This document shows positions 1 through 5,172 of a stretch of DNA of 5,172 bases, piece after piece. Each line of letters begins with the position of its first letter. Position 1 is the stretch's first letter. The position numbers and the translations under genes are program-made. The DNA is taken from the NCBI GenBank assembly GCA_027487195.1, contig JAIYEB010000437.1:1-5172 (forward strand), in the 5' to 3' direction. The notes under the pieces are model-generated. The model had not been told where the DNA came from, searched no databases, and was given only the letters and a program-made list of their open reading frames with translations. The DNA comes from Hyphomicrobiales bacterium. Lineage in GTDB: Bacteria; Pseudomonadota; Alphaproteobacteria; Rhizobiales; UBA4765.

Positions 1-1446
1 CCCTATCGCGATCAGGGCATCATCTCGTCCTATCTCTCGATCATCGCGCCCGGCCTGTCGCGCCCTGCACCCGTCAATGCCGCGATCATCATCGTGCGCC
101 TGTCCAACTGGGGCGAGCGAGAGATGACGCAGCGCCAGTTGCAGCAGCGCCTGCTTGGCCAGGTCCAGTCTGTTGCGGGAGCCCGCGTATTTCCGCTCAA
201 TCCACCGAGCCTTGGCCAGCGGGGCGGCTTTCAACAGCCGGTTCAGTTCGTCATCTCCGGCCCGGACTTCGTGACACTCAGGGCATGGCGCGACGCCATC
301 ATTGCGCGCGCACAGCCAACCGGCCTGTTTGCCAATCTTGATTCGGACTTCCGCGAGAGCCAGCCCGATCTTCGCGTCACCATCGACCGCCAGCGCGCAG
401 GCGATCTCGGGGTGTCGGTCGAGGTGATCGGTCGCTCGCTCGAACTGATGTTTGGCGAGCGCGAAGTCTCGACCTACGTGGATCGTGGTGTCGAATACCC
501 CGTCCTGATTCAGGCTCGTCCGCAGGACCGCATGACACCGGAAGATCTGCGCAACGTGTTCGTGCGCACGGGCACCGGAACGGGCCAGACCTTTGCCGGC
601 GAGTTGACGCCCCTGTCGAACTTCGTTTCGCTGAACGAGGTTGCCGGACCGCAGGCGCTCAACCGGTTCGACCGACTGCGCTCGATCACGATCCAGTCCT
701 CGCTTGCGCCTGGCGCAACGCTCGGCCAGGCGTTGGACACGCTCTATGCGATCGCGCGTGAGGTCGCTCCTGAAGCACGCATCGGCTACAATGGCCAATC
801 CAAGGCCTTCAAGGACAGCTCGAACTCGCTCTACATCGTGTTCGGTTTTGCCTTGCTGATCGTGTTCCTGGTGCTGGCGGCGCAGTTCGAGAGCTGGATT
901 GCGCCGGTCGTGATCATGCTGGCAGTGCCCTTGGCGCTGACAGGCGGGCTTGCGGCCCTCTATTACACCGGCCAGACGCTCAACGTTTACAGCCAGATCG
1001 GCATGATTCTGCTTGTCGGAATCATGACGAAGAACGGCATCCTGATCGTGGAGTTCACAAACCTGCTGCGTGAGCGGGGGGTTGAGCTCTATGAGGCGTT
1101 GGTCGAGGCTTCAACCCAACGTCTGCGACCAATCCTGATGACATCGATCGCAACTGTTGCCGGCGCGATTCCCTTGGCTATTTCGCATGGCGCAGGCGCT
1201 GAAGCGCGCTCGACAATCGGTTGGGTGATCGTTGGCGGTGTGTCGCTGTCGACCGCGTTCACGCTGTTTCTGATCCCGGCACTGTATCTCGTGCTTGGCC
1301 GATATTCGCAGTCGCGCAACACGATTGGCGATCAGCTTGATGCTGAAGAAGCCGAAGCCACGCGCACAGGCAAGCATGCGAGCGCGGCAGGCGCCAAGGA
1401 AGCAGCTTCAGCCGCGAAGCCGACAGCGGCTGTTCCTGCCGAATAG
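1..1446 (+). CDS. RND multidrug efflux permease, C-terminal part (5' end cut by window)
   Basis: This is the inner-membrane, proton-driven pump subunit of a tripartite efflux system (AcrB/MexB/MexF-like, HAE1 family). The frame is open from base 1, so the start lies outside the window and 481 codons are visible. Residues about 30-270 are the second periplasmic porter/docking loop, with family-typical stretches such as PVQFVISGP, SQPDLRVTIDRQRAGDLGVSV and LTPLSNFV. Five hydrophobic segments follow at about 276-294, 301-322, 330-352, 378-394 and 406-433, matching TM8-TM12. The segment after AAQFESW and the TKNGILIVEF motif (about 343-352) are hallmarks of multidrug RND pumps. GAGAEARSTIGW (about 397-408) is also typical. 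The last 25 residues or so are a low-complexity Ala/Lys-rich tail. The adaptor (MFP) gene is probably upstream, outside the window. The substrate cannot be told from this part. Family assignment is secure. Confidence 0.95.
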   Translation, partial: PYRDQGIISSYLSIIAPGLSRPAPVNAAIIIVRLSNWGEREMTQRQLQQRLLGQVQSVAGARVFPLNPPSLGQRGGFQQPVQFVISGPDFVTLRAWRDAIIARAQPTGLFANLDSDFRESQPDLRVTIDRQRAGDLGVSVEVIGRSLELMFGEREVSTYVDRGVEYPVLIQARPQDRMTPEDLRNVFVRTGTGTGQTFAGELTPLSNFVSLNEVAGPQALNRFDRLRSITIQSSLAPGATLGQALDTLYAIAREVAPEARIGYNGQSKAFKDSSNSLYIVFGFALLIVFLVLAAQFESWIAPVVIMLAVPLALTGGLAALYYTGQTLNVYSQIGMILLVGIMTKNGILIVEFTNLLRERGVELYEALVEASTQRLRPILMTSIATVAGAIPLAISHGAGAEARSTIGWVIVGGVSLSTAFTLFLIPALYLVLGRYSQSRNTIGDQLDAEEAEATRTGKHASAAGAKEAASAAKPTAAVPAE

Positions 1447-1472
1447 GCGCGTCCTGCTTTAAGGCATTGTGC

Positions 1473-1507
1473 AAGGGCCGGGAGACATCCCGGCCCTTTG
1501 TGCTTTC
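1473..1507 (+). terminator. Rho-independent terminator after the RND gene
   Basis: A perfect 11-bp GC-rich stem (1473-1483 with 1488-1498) closes a 4-nt loop (gaca) and is followed by the T-rich stretch tttgtgctttc. It begins 26 bp after the RND stop codon. The T tract is interrupted, so it is not ideal. The next gene, obg, runs in the opposite direction and ends at 1546. The stem would also form in obg transcripts, but the sequence after it on that strand (ttgcacaatgcctt) is a poorer U tract. It may therefore act in both directions, with the better fit for the + strand. Confidence 0.8.
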
Positions 1508-1536
1508 AGGAGAGCCTCGGATCAGGCCGAAAGCAC
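1500..1536. repeat. Inverted repeat in the convergent intergenic gap
   Basis: gtgctttc (1500-1507) and gaaagcac (1529-1536) are perfect 8-bp inverted copies. Inside them a smaller 4-bp stem, gcct/aggc (1514-1517 with 1524-1527), has a 6-nt loop. The left arm overlaps the T-rich tail of the preceding terminator. The repeat lies 9 bp beyond the obg stop codon, so it could form the 3' end structure of obg mRNA. No U run follows on the minus strand (aaaggg follows instead), so it is more likely a stabilising or backup structure than an independent terminator. Confidence 0.45.
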
Positions 1537-1545
1537 TCCTCGTCT

Positions 1546-2634
1546 TTACGGCCGCCAGGCTCCCCGGTCGCTCGCTCGCTCATCCGCCGGATCATCGTCC
1601 ACCGGCACGGGGGCCGGTGCGATGACCTCGCCAAACTCCAGCGCCTTGGCTTCATTGACGATGCGCCCGAGCGCAAACAGCGCCTCGCGCACGCCAGCGC
1701 CCGAGGCGGCTGAGAGCAGCATCGGATCGCGCTTGGCCGCGCGCTTCAGCTTGGCGCGTTTGGTCTTGAGTTCATCGGGATCAACCGCGTCGACCTTCGA
1801 GAGCGCGAGGATCTCCGGCTTGTCTTCAAGACCATGCCCATAGGCGTCGAGTTCACCACGGACTGTGCGCCAGGCACCCACCACATCGTCAGATGTGGCA
1901 TCGACGAGATGAAGCAGCACGCGGCAACGTTCGATATGGCCAAGGAACTTGTCGCCAAGCCCTGCCCCTTCATGCGCCCCTTCGATAAGCCCGGGGATAT
2001 CGGCGAGGACAAACTCGACACTGTCGGCGCGCACGACGCCAAGACCCGGTGTGAGCGTCGTAAACGGATAGTCGGCAATCTTGGGCTTTGCCGCAGTCGT
2101 CGCCGCAAGGAAGGTCGACTTGCCGGCGTTTGGCAAACCAACGAGCCCGGCATCCGCAATGAGCTTGAGGCGAAGCCAGATCCACTTCTCGGGTCCCTCA
2201 AGGCCGGGGTTCGCCCGACGCGGCGCGCGGTTGACCGAGGATTTGAAGTAGGCGTTGCCAAACCCGCCATTGCCGCCCTTGGCAATGCGCAGCGTTTCAC
2301 CGGGCTTTGTGAAATCGGCGATCAACGTCTCGCCATCTTCCTCGAGCACCTGCGTTCCGACAGGAACGCGCAGGATCACGTCCTCGCCATCTGCTCCATG
2401 GCGGTTCTTGCCCATGCCATGGCCGCCAATCTTGGCCTTGAAGTGCTGCTGATAGCGGTAATCCACGAGCGTGTTCAGGCCCTGGACACAGGCAATGATG
2501 ACATCGCCACCGCGCCCGCCATCGCCGCCATCCGGACCACCGAACTCGATGAACTTTTCACGCCGAAACGACACCGCGCCGGCGCCACCATCGCCAGCCT
2601 TGATCCAGATCTTTGCGGTGTCGAGAAACTTCAT
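1546..2634 (-). CDS. obg: Obg/CgtA GTPase, ribosome assembly
   Basis: Obg is an essential GTPase that binds the 50S subunit, helps its late assembly and links it to stress and cell-cycle control. All 362 residues are present. The glycine-rich Obg fold occupies about 1-158, with GDGGAGAVSFRREKF near the start and GGPDGGDGGRGGDV at 32-45. The G domain has G1 GLPNAGKS (166-173), a switch region with TTLTP (192-196), G3 DIPG within ADIPGLIEGAHEGAGLG (211-227), G4 SKVD (279-282) in place of the usual NKxD, and G5 SAASG (308-312). The tail after about 335 is short, acidic and proline-rich, and is the variable C-terminus of the family. The ATG overlaps the upstream acetyltransferase stop as ATGA, and no strong Shine-Dalgarno is visible, so translation is probably coupled. 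No proB follows, although it often does in this cluster. The gene is instead convergent with the RND gene. Confidence 0.97.
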   Translation of the reverse strand: MKFLDTAKIWIKAGDGGAGAVSFRREKFIEFGGPDGGDGGRGGDVIIACVQGLNTLVDYRYQQHFKAKIGGHGMGKNRHGADGEDVILRVPVGTQVLEEDGETLIADFTKPGETLRIAKGGNGGFGNAYFKSSVNRAPRRANPGLEGPEKWIWLRLKLIADAGLVGLPNAGKSTFLAATTAAKPKIADYPFTTLTPGLGVVRADSVEFVLADIPGLIEGAHEGAGLGDKFLGHIERCRVLLHLVDATSDDVVGAWRTVRGELDAYGHGLEDKPEILALSKVDAVDPDELKTKRAKLKRAAKRDPMLLSAASGAGVREALFALGRIVNEAKALEFGEVIAPAPVPVDDDPADERASDRGAWRP

Positions 2635-3188
2635 TGGGGTACCTGTGTCCGTTCAAACGCGTCGCGTGTCAGTTCCGTATCCCAGTGCAGGGCTGCCCGG
2701 CCGCGCGCGAGGCAGTATTTATGGCTCGTGCCGACCCGGACGAACCCGAGCTTCTCCTGCAGCCGCCAGGATGCGGGATTATCGAAGAACATGCCGGACG
2801 TCACCTTGGACACAAACAATGTGCCAAAGATATGGAGTTGAAGCATGGCCTTGAGCGCTTCGCTCATCAGCCCCCGCCCCCACCAAGGCTTGCCAATCCA
2901 ATAACCGATATCGACCGAGCCGCCCTTAAAGCCGGTTTCGGATGTCAGGCCGAACGTGCCGATGAAGCCGTCATGATCAATCGCAAAGACCTGCCATGGT
3001 GTTTCCGTGTTGGGCGCGCTCATCATGTCCTCGATGAAAGCCGCCGCCTCGCCCTCGGGGTAGGGGTGCGGCACGAGAGACAGCATGCGGGCCACATCGA
3101 AGTCCGAGGCGTAGGCCTGCATGCGCGGACCATCGGCTGGACGCAACGGGCGCAGCTTCAATCGCGCTGTTTCAATCACCGGGAGCAT
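2631..3188 (-). CDS. GNAT family N-acetyltransferase, RimJ/RimL type
   Basis: This predicted acetyl-CoA-dependent N-acetyltransferase has 185 residues and is cytoplasmic. The N-terminus ETARLKLRPLRPAD (6-19) is the classic opening of the RimJ/RimL group. The acetyl-CoA loop is KPWWGRGLMSEAL (100-112). The motif B region is NPASWRLQEKLGF (137-149), ending in the usual EKLGF. RimJ/RimL enzymes acetylate N-termini of ribosomal proteins, and the position between L27 and Obg suggests a ribosomal target. That is inference, as related enzymes act on small molecules. I chose ATG 3186-3188. An in-frame ATG at 3239 would add 17 residues, but it would place the rpmA terminator hairpin inside the coding region and the extra residues do not match the family. 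A weak AGG lies about 10 nt upstream. The stop overlaps obg by 4 bp. Similar acetyltransferase genes sit here in other alphaproteobacteria. Confidence 0.9.
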   Translation of the reverse strand: MLPVIETARLKLRPLRPADGPRMQAYASDFDVARMLSLVPHPYPEGEAAAFIEDMMSAPNTETPWQVFAIDHDGFIGTFGLTSETGFKGGSVDIGYWIGKPWWGRGLMSEALKAMLQLHIFGTLFVSKVTSGMFFDNPASWRLQEKLGFVRVGTSHKYCLARGRAALHWDTELTRDAFERTQVPQ

Positions 3189-3200
3189 GGGTCTTGCCTG

Positions 3201-3233
3201 AAACGACAAAGGGGAGGCGAACCGCCTCCCCTT
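3201..3233 (-). terminator. Rho-independent terminator after rpmA
   Basis: Read on the minus strand, a perfect 11-bp stem (3233-3223 with 3219-3209) closes a 3-nt loop (gtt) and runs into tttgtcgttt. It lies 34 bp past the rpmA stop and only about 20 bp before the acetyltransferase ATG. It should cut most rplU-rpmA transcripts, giving more ribosomal-protein mRNA than acetyltransferase-obg mRNA. No room is left for a promoter between hairpin and ATG, so the downstream pair must depend on readthrough or on a promoter within rpmA. Confidence 0.8.
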
Positions 3234-3244
3234 GATCACGTGTG

Positions 3245-3263
3245 AACCGGGGGAGGCCCGGCT
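3245..3263 (-). promoter_or_regulatory. Hairpin before the rpmA terminator, possible competing structure
   Basis: On the minus strand a 7-bp stem with one G-U pair (3263-3257 with 3251-3245) closes the loop cctcc, a few bases after the rpmA stop. The octamer gcctcccc at 3257-3250, which includes this loop, is identical to part of the terminator's 3' arm (3218-3211). It could therefore pair perfectly with the terminator's 5' arm (ggggaggc). That would be an alternative fold preventing the terminator. The hairpin is seen in the sequence. The switching role is inference. Confidence 0.35.
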
Positions 3264-3266
3264 GAA

Positions 3267-3539
3267 TTACTCGGCGGCCTCGGCCATCGCAGGGATGACA
3301 GAAATCAGCTGCCGACCTGCCGTGGTCTTGCGGAACGAAACGACGCCGTCTGTCATGGCGAAGATCGTGTGATCCTTGCCAAGGCCAACGCCTGTGCCAG
3401 GGTGCCACTTCGTGCCACGCTGGCGCACGATGATGTTTCCGGAGATGACGCGCTCGCCACCAAACTTCTTGACGCCGAGGCGCTGGCCGTCTGAGTCACG
3501 ACCGTTGCGCGAGGAGCCGCCTGCCTTTTTGTGTGCCAT
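3267..3539 (-). CDS. rpmA: 50S ribosomal protein L27
   Basis: L27 is a large-subunit protein whose N-terminal tail reaches toward the peptidyl-transferase centre. The 90 residues match the whole family. The start is MAHKKAGGSSRNGRDS, with the short unprocessed tail of proteobacteria rather than the longer cleaved N-terminus of Firmicutes. GQRLGVKKFGGE (18-29) and NIIVRQRGTKWHPGTGVGLGKDHTIFA (35-61) are the conserved core. The last residues (AMAEAAE) are a short variable tail. The gene starts 21 bp after the rplU stop with a good ribosome binding site, so it is cotranscribed with L21 as in most bacteria. A strong terminator follows it. Confidence 0.98.
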   Translation of the reverse strand: MAHKKAGGSSRNGRDSDGQRLGVKKFGGERVISGNIIVRQRGTKWHPGTGVGLGKDHTIFAMTDGVVSFRKTTAGRQLISVIPAMAEAAE

Positions 3540-3547
3540 ATCGGTGG

Positions 3548-3555
3548 TTCCTTCT
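3548..3555 (-). promoter_or_regulatory. Ribosome binding site of rpmA
   Basis: On the minus strand, agaaggaa lies about 8 nt before the rpmA ATG. It is the clearest Shine-Dalgarno sequence in the cluster and fits the high output expected for a ribosomal protein. It lies wholly in the 21-bp gap after rplU. Confidence 0.75.
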
Positions 3556-3560
3556 AAGCT

Positions 3561-4220
3561 CTAGAGATCTTTGCCGGATGCGAGTTCGGCCTGATCGGCC
3601 TTGGCGCGCGGCGGCTTGCCGGCGAGCAGTTCATTCGCCTGCTCAACCCACTCTTCACGCTTGGCGCGGCCGCGCAGCGCAAGTTCGCCGTCCCACTTGG
3701 CGAGATCGGCTTCAGACCACGACGCAATGTCGTTCCAGCTCTGGATGCCGGCGGCGCGCAGCTTCTTCTCGATCGTCGGGCCGATGCCTGAGATCAGGGA
3801 CAGGTTGGAGGTATCCATGCCGCCCTTGGCAGCAGCGGCACCAGCCGACGCCAGGCCAGCGGCAGCAGCAGCGATCGGAGCCGAGACCTTGAGGCTGGGC
3901 TTCGAGCCACCTGTCAGGAAGCTGTCGATACGCACTGTGGTCAACAGCTGGCGATGACCGCGCTTGCGGCGCGAATTCTGGCGGCGGCGCTTCTTGAAGG
4001 CGATGACCTTCGGGCCGCGCATCTGCTCAACAACGGTGCCAACGACGGTTGCGCCCGACACGGTCGGTGCGCCGACATGGGTTGACGACCCATCATTCAG
4101 CAGGAGAACTTCGGAGAACGCCACTTCGTCGCCTGCGGCGAACGGGAGCTTCTCGATGGTGATGACGTCAGCTGCAGCAACCTTGTACTGCTTGCCGCCG
4201 GTCTTGATGACAGCGAACAT
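3561..4220 (-). CDS. rplU: 50S ribosomal protein L21 with C-terminal helix-hairpin-helix extension
   Basis: L21 is an early-assembling large-subunit protein that binds 23S rRNA. Residues 1-103 are the whole normal protein: the start MFAVIKTGGKQYKV is diagnostic, and the basic stretch at 71-91 (VIAFKKRRRQNSRRKRGHRQ at 72-91) is the rRNA-binding loop. The protein is 219 residues, about twice the usual length. An Ala-rich linker (about 113-132) leads to a second domain at about 138-202: SLISGIGPTIEKKLRAAGI, then a WNDIASWSEADLAKWD segment, then GRAKREEWVEQANELLAGK. This has a helix-hairpin-helix GIGP turn and resembles the C-terminal extension I recall from rhizobial NuoE. A basic/acidic tail ends the protein. 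The frame is continuous, so this is a real fusion. It leads the cluster, with its own promoter and long leader; the ribosome binding site is weak (tagggttcaa before ATG). Confidence 0.97.
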   Translation of the reverse strand: MFAVIKTGGKQYKVAAADVITIEKLPFAAGDEVAFSEVLLLNDGSSTHVGAPTVSGATVVGTVVEQMRGPKVIAFKKRRRQNSRRKRGHRQLLTTVRIDSFLTGGSKPSLKVSAPIAAAAAGLASAGAAAAKGGMDTSNLSLISGIGPTIEKKLRAAGIQSWNDIASWSEADLAKWDGELALRGRAKREEWVEQANELLAGKPPRAKADQAELASGKDL

Positions 4221-4240
4221 TTGAACCCTACTCTTTCAAT

Positions 4241-4260
4241 TGGTCCGGATCATCCGGCCA
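4241..4260 (-). promoter_or_regulatory. Hairpin just upstream of the rplU ribosome binding site
   Basis: On the minus strand tggccgga / tccggacca forms an 8-bp stem with one bulged A and a 3-nt loop (tga), about 20 nt before the rplU ATG. No U run follows, so it is not a terminator. Its place in the leader suggests an effect on translation, possibly binding of L21 itself. Ribosomal-protein leaders that bind their own product are known in other bacteria, but no match to a known leader family can be claimed here. Confidence 0.4.
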
Positions 4261-4284
4261 ACGCTTCTTGGTTGTTTGTGGACC

Positions 4285-4310
4285 GGGATCGCTCTTGATG
4301 GCGATGGCCC
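4285..4310 (-). promoter_or_regulatory. Second hairpin in the rplU leader
   Basis: On the minus strand ggg-cc-atcgc (4310-4301) pairs with gcgat-ccc (4292-4285), giving 8 bp with a 2-nt bulge and an 8-nt loop. It lies in the middle of the predicted leader, about 30 nt after the predicted transcription start. With the hairpin at 4241-4260 it gives the leader a two-stem layout. The role is unknown. Confidence 0.35.
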
Positions 4311-4347
4311 GAAACCCCTCATGGCCGAGGCCTCGCGGGGAGCGCGC

Positions 4348-4376
4348 GTGATATGTGACGAGGCGTCCTGTGTCAA
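4348..4376 (-). promoter_or_regulatory. Sigma-70-type promoter for rplU-rpmA
   Basis: On the minus strand TTGACA (4376-4371, a perfect -35 and preceded by CC as in the alphaproteobacterial CTTGAC consensus) is followed after exactly 17 bp by TATCAC (4353-4348, four of six matches to TATAAT). Transcription would start near 4341, giving a leader of about 120 nt before rplU. The promoter lies 68 bp or more past the stop of the TRAP gene, so the ribosomal cluster has its own control. Confidence 0.65.
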
Positions 4377-4418
4377 GGTTTACAGCAAAAACCGGACTGA
4401 CACCGGCTGCATTCGGGC

Positions 4419-4438
4419 CCGTCACGCACCCATGACGG
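4419..4438 (-). terminator. Weak hairpin after the TRAP permease gene
   Basis: ccgtca and tgacgg form a 6-bp stem with an 8-nt loop, 5 bp past the TRAP stop codon. No U tract follows on the minus strand (gcccgaatg), so if transcription ends here it may need Rho. It is the only hairpin candidate I see between this gene and the rplU promoter. Confidence 0.25.
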
Positions 4439-4443
4439 CGCCA

Positions 4444-5172
4444 CTACTTGAACAGGACGCTGGGAAGCCAGGTGGCAAGAGCCGGGAACATCACAACCAG
4501 CGACAGGCCAATCAATTGCAGAATGACGAAGGGAATGATGCCCTTGTAGATGTCGAGGGTTGAAATGGATTTGGGCGCTACGCCCCCGAGGTAGAACAGC
4601 GCAAAGCCAAACGGTGGCGTCAAAAAGCTTGTCTGCAGATTGACCGCAATCATGACGCCGAGCCAGATCGGATCGATGCCCATTCCCAGCAGGATTGGCC
4701 CCACGATCGGGATCACGATGATGGTGATTTCCACGAAATCGAGGAAGAAGCCCATGATGAAAATCACAAGCATGACCACCGCAATGGCCCCGTAGCGACC
4801 GCCGGGAATGCCGGACAGGAAGTCCTTGATCAGTTCCTCGCCACCAAGGCCGCGGAAAACCAGCGCGAACAGGGTTGCCCCGATCAAGGTCGCAAAGATC
4901 ATGGCCGTGATCGTCATGGTCGTATGCGACACAGACCCGAGTACGCCACGCGCGAAGCACCGCCACAGCGCTACGCCAATGCCGTAGGCCATGCCGGCGG
5001 CGGCCACTGTCGCCGCCCAGGTCGCGACCACATCATTGAAAGGCGGATTCTGGCGACCAATCCGCATGTCAAAGCTCGAGCCGAGAATGACCATCGCCAC
5101 CGTGCAGATACCGGCGATGTAGATCGGCCATGGCCGCGTTTCATCGAGCCTCAGGCCTGCAAGCAGTGTGGC
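4444..5172 (-). CDS. TRAP transporter large permease (DctM/SiaM-type), C-terminal part (5' end cut by window)
   Basis: This is the large membrane subunit of a sodium-coupled TRAP uptake system, which works with a small permease and a periplasmic binding protein. The frame is open to the window edge, so 242 C-terminal residues are visible. The GTG at 5100 is an internal valine codon, not the start. Residues about 16-34 and 48-70 are two membrane segments that I take as the extra insertion of the longer (about 600-residue) DctM proteins. The family core follows: TITAMIFATLIGATLFALVF (87-106), GGEELI, PGGRYGAIAVVMLVIFIMGF (123-142), LDFVEITIIVIPIVGP (144-159), GIDPIWLGVMIAVNLQTSFL (165-184), then TPPFGFALFYLGGVAP, DIYKGIIPFVILQLIGL and a terminal PALATWLP. 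All are highly typical. The usual PTEA motif should lie just beyond the edge. The binding-protein gene is not visible, so the substrate (often an organic acid) cannot be named. Confidence 0.95.
   Translation of the reverse strand, partial: ATLLAGLRLDETRPWPIYIAGICTVAMVILGSSFDMRIGRQNPPFNDVVATWAATVAAAGMAYGIGVALWRCFARGVLGSVSHTTMTITAMIFATLIGATLFALVFRGLGGEELIKDFLSGIPGGRYGAIAVVMLVIFIMGFFLDFVEITIIVIPIVGPILLGMGIDPIWLGVMIAVNLQTSFLTPPFGFALFYLGGVAPKSISTLDIYKGIIPFVILQLIGLSLVVMFPALATWLPSVLFK

Noticed and set aside
1566..1580. Short tandem repeat tcgctcgctcgct near the obg stop codon
   Set aside because: It is only about three copies of a 4-mer, lies inside the coding tail of obg, and probably reflects low-complexity codons.
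1834..2841. A 335-codon open frame on the + strand, opposite obg and the acetyltransferase
   Set aside because: It is wholly antisense to two certain genes, matches no family I recognise, and is expected from GC-rich codon usage on the opposite strand.
3189..3239. A longer start for the acetyltransferase at ATG 3239
   Set aside because: The extra 17 codons would encode the rpmA terminator stem and do not fit the family, whose members start just before ETARLxLRP.
2613..3245. A 210-codon open frame on the + strand opposite the acetyltransferase
   Set aside because: It is an antisense shadow of a clear GNAT gene, has no recognisable motifs, and would read through the rpmA terminator.
4228..4425. 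A 65-codon minus-strand open frame between the TRAP gene and rplU
   Set aside because: It starts with GTG inside a hairpin with no Shine-Dalgarno, and the likely rplU promoter lies inside it. No family resemblance is seen.
4960..5172. Apparent loss of the PTEA motif and a foreign stretch in the TRAP permease, suggesting a frameshift
   Set aside because: The other frames give no family-like sequence. The stretch fits the membrane insertion of longer DctM proteins, and the motif should lie just outside the window.

Overview
The window looks like ordinary chromosome from an alphaproteobacterium, most likely of the Hyphomicrobiales (Rhizobiales) type. The base composition is GC-rich. It carries the block rplU-rpmA-GNAT acetyltransferase-obg in that order. 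Ribosomal protein L21 has the long C-terminal helix-hairpin-helix extension that I recall from alphaproteobacterial L21 and, in a similar form, from rhizobial NuoE. The genus cannot be told from this sequence.

Layout, left to right. Positions 1-1446 (+) hold the last 481 codons of an inner-membrane RND efflux pump, ending in a strong hairpin terminator. A convergent gap of about 100 bp follows, with a second inverted repeat. From 4220 down to 1546 (-) lies a ribosome-related cluster: rplU (L21), rpmA (L27), a RimJ/RimL-type GNAT acetyltransferase and obg (ribosome-assembly GTPase). The last two overlap by ATGA. A strong hairpin terminator sits between rpmA and the acetyltransferase, and an upstream hairpin and a repeated octamer could compete with it. 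A 223-bp gap (4221-4443) holds a good sigma-70-like promoter and a structured leader of about 120 nt for rplU. Positions 4444-5172 (-) hold the C-terminal 242 codons of a TRAP transporter large permease.

The central cluster makes sense as one programme: two large-subunit proteins, a GTPase that acts on the 50S particle, and an acetyltransferase of a family that includes modifiers of ribosomal proteins. The two transporters at the edges belong to unrelated neighbouring units, both cut by the window.

I see no defence system, mobile element, CRISPR array, tRNA or rRNA, and no clearly new biological system. The points most worth following are regulatory: the attenuator-like arrangement after rpmA, and the rplU leader with its two hairpins and possible 28-codon leader peptide. 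The extra domain on L21 is also worth attention.
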